Origin: Borreliella japonica
Lineage (GTDB): Bacteria > Spirochaetota > Spirochaetia > Borreliales > Borreliaceae
Reading direction: 5' to 3'
Assembly (NCBI RefSeq): GCF_900099615.1
Contig: NZ_FMTE01000002.1
Coordinates: 306,730 to 370,729 of the forward strand
DNA: 64,000 nucleotides
Shown here piece after piece: positions 54,274 to 62,806 of the stretch. How positions within the stretch are numbered: the stretch's first letter is position 1; the number at the start of each line of letters is the position of its first letter. The position numbers were made by a program, and so were the translations under genes. Below the pieces are notes generated by a model, which made no database searches, was not told where the DNA came from, and saw only the letters and a list, made by a program, of their open reading frames with translations.

Positions 54274-55566
54274 ATGGATACGCAAATTTATGAACTCATT
54301 TTCTTAACCAGCTTTAGCATATTTTTAATAGTAAATTTATTTAACTTTAAAAAAGAATTTACTTATGAAGACTATTTCATAATATTCCCAGGTGCGTTTT
54401 TTGTAATAACTTTATACTTTACAGAAATCAATCCATTAATGCTATATATTGGCAGTATATTCTTAATCTTTATGATAATCATCTTCTTTAAAAACATAAA
54501 GACAATAATAAATAGAAGAAGAAGAACTAAGAGCAAGCTTATAAAGGAATCAAAAAGAATATTTCTTTCAATCTTGCTAAAAACAATACTTGTAATGCCC
54601 ACTATTTTAACCGTTATTATTGCAACCATTTTTTCATACTTGGCACTTTTTGTAAATTACCCCAAAGATGAAGGCAATAGCTATAAAATTGGATTCATAA
54701 GAATTAAAGATCACAAAAATGATTTAAACTTATCGATTTGGTATCCTGTAAGCTCAACATTAGGCCTTAAAAAACAAAATCCATTTCTTTTGTATGAATT
54801 TAATCCTTTTTTCATAAATGAAATGAACTATTTACCAAAACAGAATAATATATACAAAGAAGCCTTTATTAGTAATAACCAAAAACTATATGATTCTATC
54901 TTAATTATACTTCCTTATTATTCTCACGATTCAATGTTCAAATCCCTAATTAGCAAGCTTGTTAAGAAAGGAAAAATTGTTTATTTGTATTCACCAAAAT
55001 ACAAACATATGAAAAGTTACGATTTTATTAAAAATAGCAATAAAAGTATATTTAGCTATGTAATCAACAAAAGCATTAGCTATTTAATTGAACCAGTCAA
55101 TATCTTTAATGAAAAAGCTGATATCACATCTACTGAAGATGATATTCAAAACATTATTGAACTAGCAAAATCAAGCCAAAATTTAAAATTTTTAAATTCT
55201 AAAATGAACCTTAATAAACTAACGTTAATTACACTAGGAAATCAAGCAAATATTGCTAATTTTATCATTACAAAAAACACAAACATAGCAAAATATATCA
55301 ATATAGGGGGAAAACCACAAACAATAAGAAATTTAAAAAACTTACAACTAATTCTAAAAGAAAATGAAAAAGAGCTCCATACAAGAGTTAATAATACAAA
55401 TTCTATAAAGCTAATAAACATAAGTAATATTGCAGAAATTTCTGATCTTATTTTTAGCAGAAACTATTTAAAAAGTTTTAATTTTTTAAAAAACAAAAAA
55501 TCAATGCTATCAAAATTCAACTCTATAGTTGCTGAAATTAATAAATTTATTGAAGAGGAAAAATAA
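54274..55566 (+). CDS. Membrane protein with a degenerate alpha/beta-hydrolase-like domain
   Basis: 430 residues (B31 BB0532 by order). Four hydrophobic segments lie in the first 130 residues. The remainder resembles a PAF-acetylhydrolase-type hydrolase in layout: DLNLSIWYPVS (about 150-160), ILIILPYYSHDSMFKSLIS (about 210-228) where the oxyanion strand would be, and LTLITLGNQANIANFII where the nucleophile elbow GHSFGG should be. The Ser and glycines of the elbow are missing, so catalysis is unlikely. The resemblance is weak and needs a structure check. Confidence 0.65.
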   Translation: MDTQIYELIFLTSFSIFLIVNLFNFKKEFTYEDYFIIFPGAFFVITLYFTEINPLMLYIGSIFLIFMIIIFFKNIKTIINRRRRTKSKLIKESKRIFLSILLKTILVMPTILTVIIATIFSYLALFVNYPKDEGNSYKIGFIRIKDHKNDLNLSIWYPVSSTLGLKKQNPFLLYEFNPFFINEMNYLPKQNNIYKEAFISNNQKLYDSILIILPYYSHDSMFKSLISKLVKKGKIVYLYSPKYKHMKSYDFIKNSNKSIFSYVINKSISYLIEPVNIFNEKADITSTEDDIQNIIELAKSSQNLKFLNSKMNLNKLTLITLGNQANIANFIITKNTNIAKYINIGGKPQTIRNLKNLQLILKENEKELHTRVNNTNSIKLINISNIAEISDLIFSRNYLKSFNFLKNKKSMLSKFNSIVAEINKFIEEEK

Positions 55567-55568
55567 TA

Positions 55569-56183
55569 ATGATAAAAAAATTCTTGCTATTTGCAATGAT
55601 CAATATCTTTCTAACAAATAAAGCTCATAGTAATGAAGAGGTAATCGAAATAAGTACTAAAATACAAAAAGAAAAGTATATTCCCTTTTTAATAAGTAGG
55701 GGAAAAGCTCAATTAGAAGACCTTGTAAAATATACTCTAGAAATAAATCCAGATCTTGACAAAGATTATGTAAATAATATAGCTAAAACCTATATAGACG
55801 AATCTTTGATTGAAGGGATTAATTACGACATTGCATATGCTCAAATGCTACTAGAAACAGGGGCTCTAAAATTTAATGGGATAGTATCAAAAGAACAACA
55901 CAATTTCTCAGGAATAGGCGCTACTAATAATCTTACAAAAGGAAATTCTTTTCCCAATATTAAAGAAGGAATTAAAGCTCATATTCAACATTTAAAAGCT
56001 TATGCATCAAAACAAAATATCAACTCAAGTGTGGTTGACCCTAGATTTTACCTTGTTAAAAGAGGTTCTGCTCCAACAATATATGATTTGACTGGAAAAT
56101 GGGCAAAAGACAAATTTTACGATAAAAAGCTTAAAAAAATATTATTAGAAATATTAGAATATAATAATGCAAATAAAAGCTAA
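55569..56183 (+). CDS. Probable GH73-type glucosaminidase-domain protein
   Basis: 204 residues, starting 2 bp after the preceding stop. Signal peptide at about 4-21 (FLLFAMINIFLTNKAHS). The domain at about 75-200 has AQMLLETGALKF with the expected catalytic Glu, HNFSGIGATN (matching the NNLFGIK-like element) and FPNIKEGIKAHIQHLKAYA, all typical of peptidoglycan glucosaminidases of the GH73/FlgJ type. Likely periplasmic and acting on cell wall. The next gene overlaps by 17 bp. Confidence 0.78.
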   Translation: MIKKFLLFAMINIFLTNKAHSNEEVIEISTKIQKEKYIPFLISRGKAQLEDLVKYTLEINPDLDKDYVNNIAKTYIDESLIEGINYDIAYAQMLLETGALKFNGIVSKEQHNFSGIGATNNLTKGNSFPNIKEGIKAHIQHLKAYASKQNINSSVVDPRFYLVKRGSAPTIYDLTGKWAKDKFYDKKLKKILLEILEYNNANKS

Positions 56184-56976
56184 AAGCTCACTATATTATT
56201 TTCTAGAAGAGATATACTCAAAATACAATAAAAAAAAATTTATACATCCTGATCCTTTAGAATTTTTATACAAGTATGAAAAAAAAGAAGACATTGAGCT
56301 TGTAGGCCTAATTAGTTCTTCATTGTCACTTGGAAGGGTAGAAAAAATTTTAGAAGCAATAGAGAAAATACTCAAACCACTTGGCAAATCCCCTTCCGAG
56401 AGCCTTAAGCTAGTCAATGAAAAAGACTTAAAAGACATATTTAAAGGATTTGTTTATAGATTTTTTAAAGAAGAAGACATTGTAAGACTACTATGCACCT
56501 TAAAAATAATAAAAGAACAGTATCATACACTTGAAAATCTTCTTTACAGTATTTATTACAAAAACCAAAATTTTATACTTAGTATAGATAAATTAATAAA
56601 GCATATGGAAAAAATAAACGGAAGAGAATTTGGGATACTACTTCCAAAACCTTCAAAGGGAAGTTCTTGTAAAAGACTTTTTTTATTCTTAAGATGGATG
56701 ATACGCAAAGATGATGTCGATTTGGGCATTTGGAACAAATTCAATCCCAATAAGCTTATAGTACCAATGGATACACATATGACAAGCATTGCCTCAAAAC
56801 TATTTAAAATCAAAGAAATAAAAAACGTAAATCTTAAAAAAGCAATAAAAATTACAAGCTATTTTTCAAAAGAAAATAAAGAAGATCCTGTAAAATACGA
56901 TTTCTCTTTAACCAGATTTGGAATAAATAGAGATTTTAATAAAGAAAAATTACTAAAAAATATTGATAAACTATAA
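56167..56976 (+). CDS. TIGR02757 / DUF2400-family protein
   Basis: 269 residues. The family fingerprint is strong in the second half: LLPKPSKGSSCKRLFLFLRW (about 158-177), MIRKDDVDLGIW, and VPMDTHMTSIASKL, then KKAIKITSYFSKENKEDPVKYDFSL. The family is conserved in spirochetes and Bacteroidetes and is of unknown function, with a helical fold that may be related to HhH-type DNA glycosylases. It overlaps the glucosaminidase-like gene by 17 bp. Confidence 0.85.
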   Translation: MQIKAKSSLYYFLEEIYSKYNKKKFIHPDPLEFLYKYEKKEDIELVGLISSSLSLGRVEKILEAIEKILKPLGKSPSESLKLVNEKDLKDIFKGFVYRFFKEEDIVRLLCTLKIIKEQYHTLENLLYSIYYKNQNFILSIDKLIKHMEKINGREFGILLPKPSKGSSCKRLFLFLRWMIRKDDVDLGIWNKFNPNKLIVPMDTHMTSIASKLFKIKEIKNVNLKKAIKITSYFSKENKEDPVKYDFSLTRFGINRDFNKEKLLKNIDKL

Positions 56977-57063
56977 AATTTGAGTACAAAACCTTTAAAA
57001 TAAAAGATACTCAAATCATTAAAATAAAAATACCAATTTATCATAAAATAAAAAGGAGAATCA

Positions 57064-58011
57064 GTGAACAACCTTAAAGACAAAATAAATGCTTATAGCA
57101 AATTAATTTTGGGGTCTTGGCAATTTGGAGGAGGATATTTTAAACAAGTTGAAAAAGAAACCGCCAAAAAAATATTAAAAAAAGCATATGATCACGGGAT
57201 TAGGAATATTGATACTGCAAGAGCTTATGGGAATGGAATTTCAGAAAAAATAATTGGCGAAATAATATCGGAGAATCCAACAATAAGAGAAAATATTTTA
57301 ATTGCAAGTAAATGCTATCCAATGGAAATTTCAGAATATGCAAAGAACTTCAATGAAAGTCTTCAAAATTTAAAAACTGATTATATAGATATTTACTATA
57401 TACACTGGCCTAAAAACGATTTTGACCTAAGACCAATCGCATCATTTCTTGAAGAAATGAGAGCAAAAGAAAAAATAAAATATGTAGGTGTAAGTAATTT
57501 TGAAATATCTCACATGGAAAGCATAAAAAAAGTTTGCAAAATTGACGTAAACCAAATAGGATACAACCCCCTATTTAGAAATAAAGAAAAAGATGTAATT
57601 CCTTACTGCGAAGACAACAATATTGCTACCATATCATATTCAACAATTGCTCAAGGACTTTTATCTAAAACTAATATAAAAGACAAAAACAAATTTAATA
57701 ATAACATAACAGAAAAATTGGTACTTTTTAAAAAAGAAATTTGGCCTTATACTTTAAAAACCATAAATAAACTTGAAAAGATAGCAAAGAGAAATAATTT
57801 AACAATTTTAGAACTAACATATTCATGGCTTAAAAAAACAAAATTAAGCGGATTTATAGTGGGCTTCAGCAAAGAAAATCATGTAGAATCAAACTTTAAT
57901 TCATTTAAAGTAGAAATTAATGACAAAGTACACAAAGAGATTACATCAATCTTAGATGATTTTAATCATCTAACAAATAATTTTTCAAATTTATTTAACA
58001 AAAAAATTTGA
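57064..58011 (+). CDS. Aldo-keto reductase
   Basis: 315 residues from a GTG after AAAGGAGAATCA. TIM-barrel reductase with the tetrad visible: Asp and Tyr in NIDTARAYGNG, Lys in IASKCYP, His in YYIHWPKND. VGVSNFE and the C-terminal GFIVGFSKENHVESN segment bind NADP. Substrate unknown; B31 labels its counterpart (BB0528) aldose reductase. It converges on coaX with 24 bp between stops, a gap occupied by a long inverted repeat. Confidence 0.92.
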   Translation: MNNLKDKINAYSKLILGSWQFGGGYFKQVEKETAKKILKKAYDHGIRNIDTARAYGNGISEKIIGEIISENPTIRENILIASKCYPMEISEYAKNFNESLQNLKTDYIDIYYIHWPKNDFDLRPIASFLEEMRAKEKIKYVGVSNFEISHMESIKKVCKIDVNQIGYNPLFRNKEKDVIPYCEDNNIATISYSTIAQGLLSKTNIKDKNKFNNNITEKLVLFKKEIWPYTLKTINKLEKIAKRNNLTILELTYSWLKKTKLSGFIVGFSKENHVESNFNSFKVEINDKVHKEITSILDDFNHLTNNFSNLFNKKI

Positions 58012-58025
58012 AAAATTATAAAAAC

Positions 58026-58099
58026 TAATATTTATTTAACTGTAGAGGGCATTAGAATTTCCTAAAATTCTAATGCCCTCTACAGTTAAATAAATATTA
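58026..58099. repeat. 35-bp perfect inverted repeat over the coaX 3' end
   Basis: Left arm 58026-58060 and right arm 58065-58099 are exact complements around the 4-nt loop CCTA. All but the first 10 bases lie inside coaX: read leftward the arms encode IYLTVEGIRI and NSNALYS plus the stop. It also sits just after the aldo-keto reductase stop. Serves as a possible shared terminator, though far longer than usual. Confidence 0.95.
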
Positions 58100-58818
58100 A
58101 AAATAAAATCTATCTCAATTAATGGCAAAAGTAGACTCGCATTACCCCCAGTAATTATCAAATTGAATTCTTTTTTATACATCCTTTTAATATCGCGATA
58201 AACACCTTCTATTAAATACTTATATTGATAAAATAAACCGCTGTTTACGCTTCCAGATGTAGTTTTCTCTAAAAGATTACTTGGGGTGCTAATGGGAAAC
58301 CTCTTCAAAAGATAGGCATTATCTAATAAAGAATTAAAATTTATCAAAGGACCAGAATTAATAAGACCACCAAGTATTCCATCATGCCTACTAATGGCAA
58401 AAATGGTACAAGCTGTTCCAAGATCCACTACCAAAACATTTTCCAATGAATAATTTTCAATAGCCGCAACAAGATTGGCAAAAACGTCTGAACCTAATAA
58501 AAATTTACCACTTTTGTAGGGATTAAATGTTAAGTTATAATTTAAATCAAAGCTAATAAACAAGGATCTTATCTTAAAAAAAGAAAAAACGACCTTTTCA
58601 AATATTCCGTTAAGAACAGGAACAACACTACTTATAAAAATTTGATTTACATTAAAATCAAAATTTTCTTCAAAAAAACCATAAACCTCATCATAACTTA
58701 ACATAAGATTTGTTTTCATTTTAATAAATAAATTAACTTTATTATCTTCAAATAAGGCAAAAGCAATACTAGTATTTCCAATATCAATTATCAATTCTGA
58801 TAATAAAAGCTTATTCAT
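58036..58818 (-). CDS. coaX: Type III pantothenate kinase
   Basis: First step of CoA synthesis. 260 residues. ASKHA-fold motifs: IIDIGNTSIAFALF (phosphate 1, about 10-23), LLGSDVFANLVAAIENY (pantothenate site), VVDLGTACTIF (phosphate 2), GGLINSGP and the C-terminal ITGGNA adenosine motif. The last residues (LTVEGIRILGNSNALYS) are encoded within a 35-bp inverted repeat. The ATG overlaps the stop of the upstream membrane-anchored gene by 8 bp. Confidence 0.95.
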   Translation of the reverse strand: MNKLLLSELIIDIGNTSIAFALFEDNKVNLFIKMKTNLMLSYDEVYGFFEENFDFNVNQIFISSVVPVLNGIFEKVVFSFFKIRSLFISFDLNYNLTFNPYKSGKFLLGSDVFANLVAAIENYSLENVLVVDLGTACTIFAISRHDGILGGLINSGPLINFNSLLDNAYLLKRFPISTPSNLLEKTTSGSVNSGLFYQYKYLIEGVYRDIKRMYKKEFNLIITGGNASLLLPLIEIDFIFNIYLTVEGIRILGNSNALYS

Positions 58819-60625
58819 AAATATTTATTTTTTTAGCAATTTTGTCAAATCTTAACAAAAGATTAAAAGTCTTATTTTGTTTAGCCGTTGCTTTGATAAC
58901 CAAAATTTTACTCAAGGGGTAATACTTCCAACCATTAGAATATATATAAAACTTATAATCTGTAAACCAATCAATTTCTCTAAATCTAACCAAAGTTGGA
59001 TTTAATATATTTCCAAAAAATATATAGCTTGAATAATTAATCTCTTGATCAAAATTAACCACAACCTTGGTATCGGTAATTTCACGATTTAAAATCCTAG
59101 ACGCAGTATATATCCATCTGATAGATCCATGGCCAGAAATGAAGATAAATTGAGGCATATATTGATTATCAATAATATCAGAATAATAGCTTTCATAAGG
59201 AATTACTTTGACATAATCACTTATTAAAAAATAATAAATCAAATTAAATGAAAGCTTTAATATTAAATCATCTCTCAAATAAGATGCTATTTTTTTAAGA
59301 ACCCCAGAAATCTTTAACGCATGCTCAACAACATCAGATGAATTAATATTATTATTCAAAATATACACTCTTCCTTCATCTGTAACACCAAATAAAGTAA
59401 ATACAAATTTATAAAGCTCCTTTTTAAAACTTAAATAAACAAAATCATCATTGCTAATCTTAAGAAAAGTAAGATAATTAGAAAGAATATTGTAAGTTTG
59501 ACTAAAATCAAAATTAGAACTTAATATTTTTTTAGAATCTTTGAGAAGATTTAAAGCATCATTTAATTTAGAATCGTTTTCAGATAAAGCAATTTTTTCC
59601 AAAAGACACGGATCTTCCTTTAAATAAACTATAAGTCTTTCTTTCTCAAGAGAATCAATAAAAGTTTTATTTCTTGATAAATAAGAAAAAAATTTATCGA
59701 TTTGATCTGAATTAGCATAATAACATAAACTTAAATAAGTAAGTTTATGTTCATTTTTAACCAACAAAGAATCCAATTTTAAAAATATTGATTCGTGATT
59801 TCCTCTCATTAAAGATTCTGCTAAAAAACAAACCATTAAATTTTCATCAAAGTCAAAAGCATCATATTTAAGCCAACCCCCCTTTGAAACATTAAAATTA
59901 GCAGGATTGTTCCAATAATCATAAGCACTTTGTCTAAAATTATTTAGAGTATCATTAAAAGTTTTATTATCCACCTCTTTAATTTTTGAATACATAACAG
60001 AATGATCTAATACCTTACTTTGATTGTTTTCTATACTGGAATTTGAAATATTTTTCTTTAATGAATCAATATAAATAGCATTGCCAATTTTAAATGTTGC
60101 TTGAGGAGAAATTAAAATATCTTTTTCTCTTATCTTTACATTTTCTCCTAAAAAGACTTTATATTCCAAACTCTCTCCTTGTCTTATTGAAACAGAAGAC
60201 TTATCTAATAGAACTTCATGTCGGTCTTCAACTTCATAGCTTAGCAAAAAGCTCTTAGAGAGATTTGATTCAATACTAAAATTATTTTCTGAATCAAGCA
60301 AAAATCCCAGAAAAATATTTTTCTCAAAATAAACATAAATACCTGAGTCTTGCACTTTATAAGAGACAGGCAACAGATTTAATCCTGTTTCTAAAACAAC
60401 AAGTGGATTAAGTTTGGACAAAAGTATCCTAAGTCCCCTAACATTAACGACAATATCATTTAAAACATATTCACTATTTTTAACTTTATTATTTACTTCT
60501 AATTTTATATCTTTTAAAAAAAATACATTTAAGTTTAAATTCCTAAATTGCAGAAAAATAACAACAAATAATATTAAAACACCAAGCAATAAATTAAAAG
60601 CTCCTGACCTTAAAAACCCTTTCAT
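58811..60625 (-). CDS. Large membrane-anchored hypothetical protein
   Basis: 604 residues (B31 BB0526 by order). One N-terminal membrane helix (about 10-27) then a long extracytoplasmic part. Residues about 30-190 are beta-rich; about 200-450 are helical with spaced leucines, possibly repeat-like; the C-terminal 120 residues are beta-rich and aromatic. No conserved motif recognised. No ribosome binding site is evident before the ATG. coaX overlaps its 3' end by 8 bp. Function unknown. Confidence 0.75.
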   Translation of the reverse strand: MKGFLRSGAFNLLLGVLILFVVIFLQFRNLNLNVFFLKDIKLEVNNKVKNSEYVLNDIVVNVRGLRILLSKLNPLVVLETGLNLLPVSYKVQDSGIYVYFEKNIFLGFLLDSENNFSIESNLSKSFLLSYEVEDRHEVLLDKSSVSIRQGESLEYKVFLGENVKIREKDILISPQATFKIGNAIYIDSLKKNISNSSIENNQSKVLDHSVMYSKIKEVDNKTFNDTLNNFRQSAYDYWNNPANFNVSKGGWLKYDAFDFDENLMVCFLAESLMRGNHESIFLKLDSLLVKNEHKLTYLSLCYYANSDQIDKFFSYLSRNKTFIDSLEKERLIVYLKEDPCLLEKIALSENDSKLNDALNLLKDSKKILSSNFDFSQTYNILSNYLTFLKISNDDFVYLSFKKELYKFVFTLFGVTDEGRVYILNNNINSSDVVEHALKISGVLKKIASYLRDDLILKLSFNLIYYFLISDYVKVIPYESYYSDIIDNQYMPQFIFISGHGSIRWIYTASRILNREITDTKVVVNFDQEINYSSYIFFGNILNPTLVRFREIDWFTDYKFYIYSNGWKYYPLSKILVIKATAKQNKTFNLLLRFDKIAKKINIYE

Positions 60626-60736
60626 ATGATGATTCTAATCATAAAAAATCAAAATATCAATATTGATTGCATAAAAACAAAAAAAATAATAACATTATAG
60701 GTTAGTTGATTGGTTAGTCGAATAGGAGTAAAAAAT

Positions 60737-61159
60737 ATGAAAATTCCTAAAAATTATATTCCGGGAACAAATCCCTACAAGTCTCTACCTAAAAAACCTG
60801 TTATTGAAAACAAGAAAAAAATTACTAAAAAACAAGAACAAATTAATTCAGAAATTATGAAATCGCAAGAGCGTATTTTAAAGTTATATATGAGACGCCT
60901 GCAAAAAAAAGATCAAATAACTCTTCAAAATTTTATTCTAGAAGGACATAGGGTTGGTTCCAAAATTTTCAATAATTTGCCAAAAACACTAAAAGAAATA
61001 ATAGCTTTAATGAATATAGAATCTTTAAAAGTGCTTAAAAAAAATACAAAAAATCCAATTAAAATGCTTTACATAAAATTTTCAAGCTGGACCTTAAACA
61101 AGCTAATCAAGACACTCTACATTGAATCTAACACCAATAAAACTGCAAAAAATAAATAA
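60737..61159 (+). CDS. Small basic hypothetical protein
   Basis: 140 residues from an ATG preceded by TAGGAG. The frame extends 27 bp further upstream but the ribosome binding site decides the start. Very Lys-rich; the first 45 residues are polar (IPKNYIPGTNPYKSLPKK), the remainder helical. No signal peptide, no recognised domain. It might bind nucleic acid or membrane surfaces, which is only inferred from charge. Converges on the inositol-phosphatase-family gene. B31 BB0525 by order. Confidence 0.68.
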   Translation: MKIPKNYIPGTNPYKSLPKKPVIENKKKITKKQEQINSEIMKSQERILKLYMRRLQKKDQITLQNFILEGHRVGSKIFNNLPKTLKEIIALMNIESLKVLKKNTKNPIKMLYIKFSSWTLNKLIKTLYIESNTNKTAKNK

Positions 61160-61174
61160 TTATTTTCAAATATC

Positions 61175-62029
61175 TTACTTATTAAATCTTTTATTAGCGA
61201 CTTTTCTTACAATGTCTATTGTTGATTTATTATCTGAATAAATAAAAAAATCTTTCAAGGACCATCTTTTATTGTTACTAGGCTCTAAAATATACATTGA
61301 ATCTAAGATATCTAATGTCATTTTATTGCCACAATAAAATTCACCAACCATGCCCAATTTATTTCCAATAGCCAAACATGCTGCAATATCCCAAAGTCCC
61401 ACAAAAGAAAAATAGGCCTTATAAGAACCTGTAAAAAGTTTAGCAAAAGAATAAACACAAGAGCCATTAATATGAACATGAGAAGAAATATTAAGATCAA
61501 ATGACCTTATAATAGGCTTTGAAATTGCAAGCAAACTGTGATTATTATAATATTCAGAATTAGTAAAAATAAACTTATTAAAATCTTTTCTTAAAGGATA
61601 GCTACCAATGTTTTTTTTAGCATAAAATACACTATCTTTAAAAGTAATAAAAAACTCTCCGCTTAAAGGAAGAGAAATAGCTCCTTCAATAATTTTGCCA
61701 CCACTAGCACAAGCCAGCGATATTCCATATGAAGGAAGACCTGCAGCAAAAGAAGAAGTTCCGTCAATCGGATCAATAATAAAAGTACTCTCTGACAATA
61801 GCGCATCTTTGATATACTCTTCTTCATAAGTAGATATTGTCTCTTCTCCAAGCACAAAATTACCGGGCTTTTTGATTTCTTTAGATAAAAATTGCTCAAT
61901 TTGCTTATCAACCTGAGTTACAATAGACCCATCAGGTTTAAAATCTAAACTTAATTTAGCACAACCACTTAATGCAAGCCTAGTTGACTCATTTAACAAA
62001 AATATAATTTTTTCAAAATCCCAATCCAT
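61175..62029 (-). CDS. Inositol-monophosphatase-family phosphatase
   Basis: 284 residues from the ATG at 62029. Li-sensitive phosphatase fold: VLGEETIS (first metal Glu pair), IIDPIDGTSSFAAGLP (about 90-105, metal and substrate), and WDIAACLAIGNKLGM near 215. Members hydrolyse inositol phosphates, PAP or fructose bisphosphate; the substrate here is unclear. The same frame stays open upstream to about 62213 and reads protein-like, but the only start codon there (TTG at 62110) lacks a ribosome binding site. Either a longer protein or a relic lies upstream. Confidence 0.87.
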   Translation of the reverse strand: MDWDFEKIIFLLNESTRLALSGCAKLSLDFKPDGSIVTQVDKQIEQFLSKEIKKPGNFVLGEETISTYEEEYIKDALLSESTFIIDPIDGTSSFAAGLPSYGISLACASGGKIIEGAISLPLSGEFFITFKDSVFYAKKNIGSYPLRKDFNKFIFTNSEYYNNHSLLAISKPIIRSFDLNISSHVHINGSCVYSFAKLFTGSYKAYFSFVGLWDIAACLAIGNKLGMVGEFYCGNKMTLDILDSMYILEPSNNKRWSLKDFFIYSDNKSTIDIVRKVANKRFNK

Positions 62030-62806
62030 TTTTGTCTCTACTCTTTTATTAAGAATAAATTCTAAAATTGAAAAAACATCTCTACAAGCATTATGCTTTG
62101 ACAAATTCAAAATTTTTTCATAAAGAACCTCTAAAACAAAATGCTCTAAATTATAATGGCTCTTGCTAAAGAGAATATAAAAATCATAAATATCTATACT
62201 AACATTTTTTTCTTCTCAATTTCATAAACTCTATAAATAGCAAAAATTGAGAAAATTTACCAAACACAAACTCTTTTCCCTAATAAACATACATAGTTAC
62301 CAATTTCAATAACAATGCTCTGATTCAAATTTAAAAATCCCATAACACAATATAATACACATATCACTTATAAATTAAATAAATACTCATTAACATAATT
62401 TAATACTTCAAAAGGATTTATATTCTTACTAGCTGTCATAACATAAAGATTAATAATATTGACACACTAATAACAAAAAAGCATATCCATGCCATAAATA
62501 GATATTTCGCCTATTAGATAAATTTCAAATTAGTTATTATTTATACAATAATAACTAAAAATTTCTCATCTACTTTATCTAAAGATGTAAAAATTCAATT
62601 TGAACTTAAAAAAGCTGTTTTTCAATTTTTTGGCAAGTAAAATTTAAACATAATACCAACTAGATTTAATTATATTACTCTTAAGACAATTTCTGCTCTT
62701 AAATAATAGTTTTAAATACTTTTGTTATTAATCCTTATAACTAGCTTTTTTTTATTAATAAAATTTAAAAAAAAGGAATTTAAAAAATTAAACCTCGCCC
62801 ATAATT
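62030..62806. other. Gene-poor stretch between the phosphatase and nadE
   Basis: No convincing full gene. At 62030-62213 the phosphatase frame stays open without a good start. At 62531-62557 there is a 10-bp hairpin (TAGTTATTAT against ATAATAACTA, 7-nt loop). At 62453-62458 a plus-strand TTGACA has no good -10. The remainder is AT-rich and full of stops in all frames. It could hold a decayed gene (B31 BB0523 position) or promoters. Confidence 0.5.

Noticed and set aside
62453-62485. Plus-strand promoter in the gene-poor stretch
   Set aside because: TTGACA is present but the hexamer 17 bp later (CATATC) is a poor -10 and no rightward gene follows.
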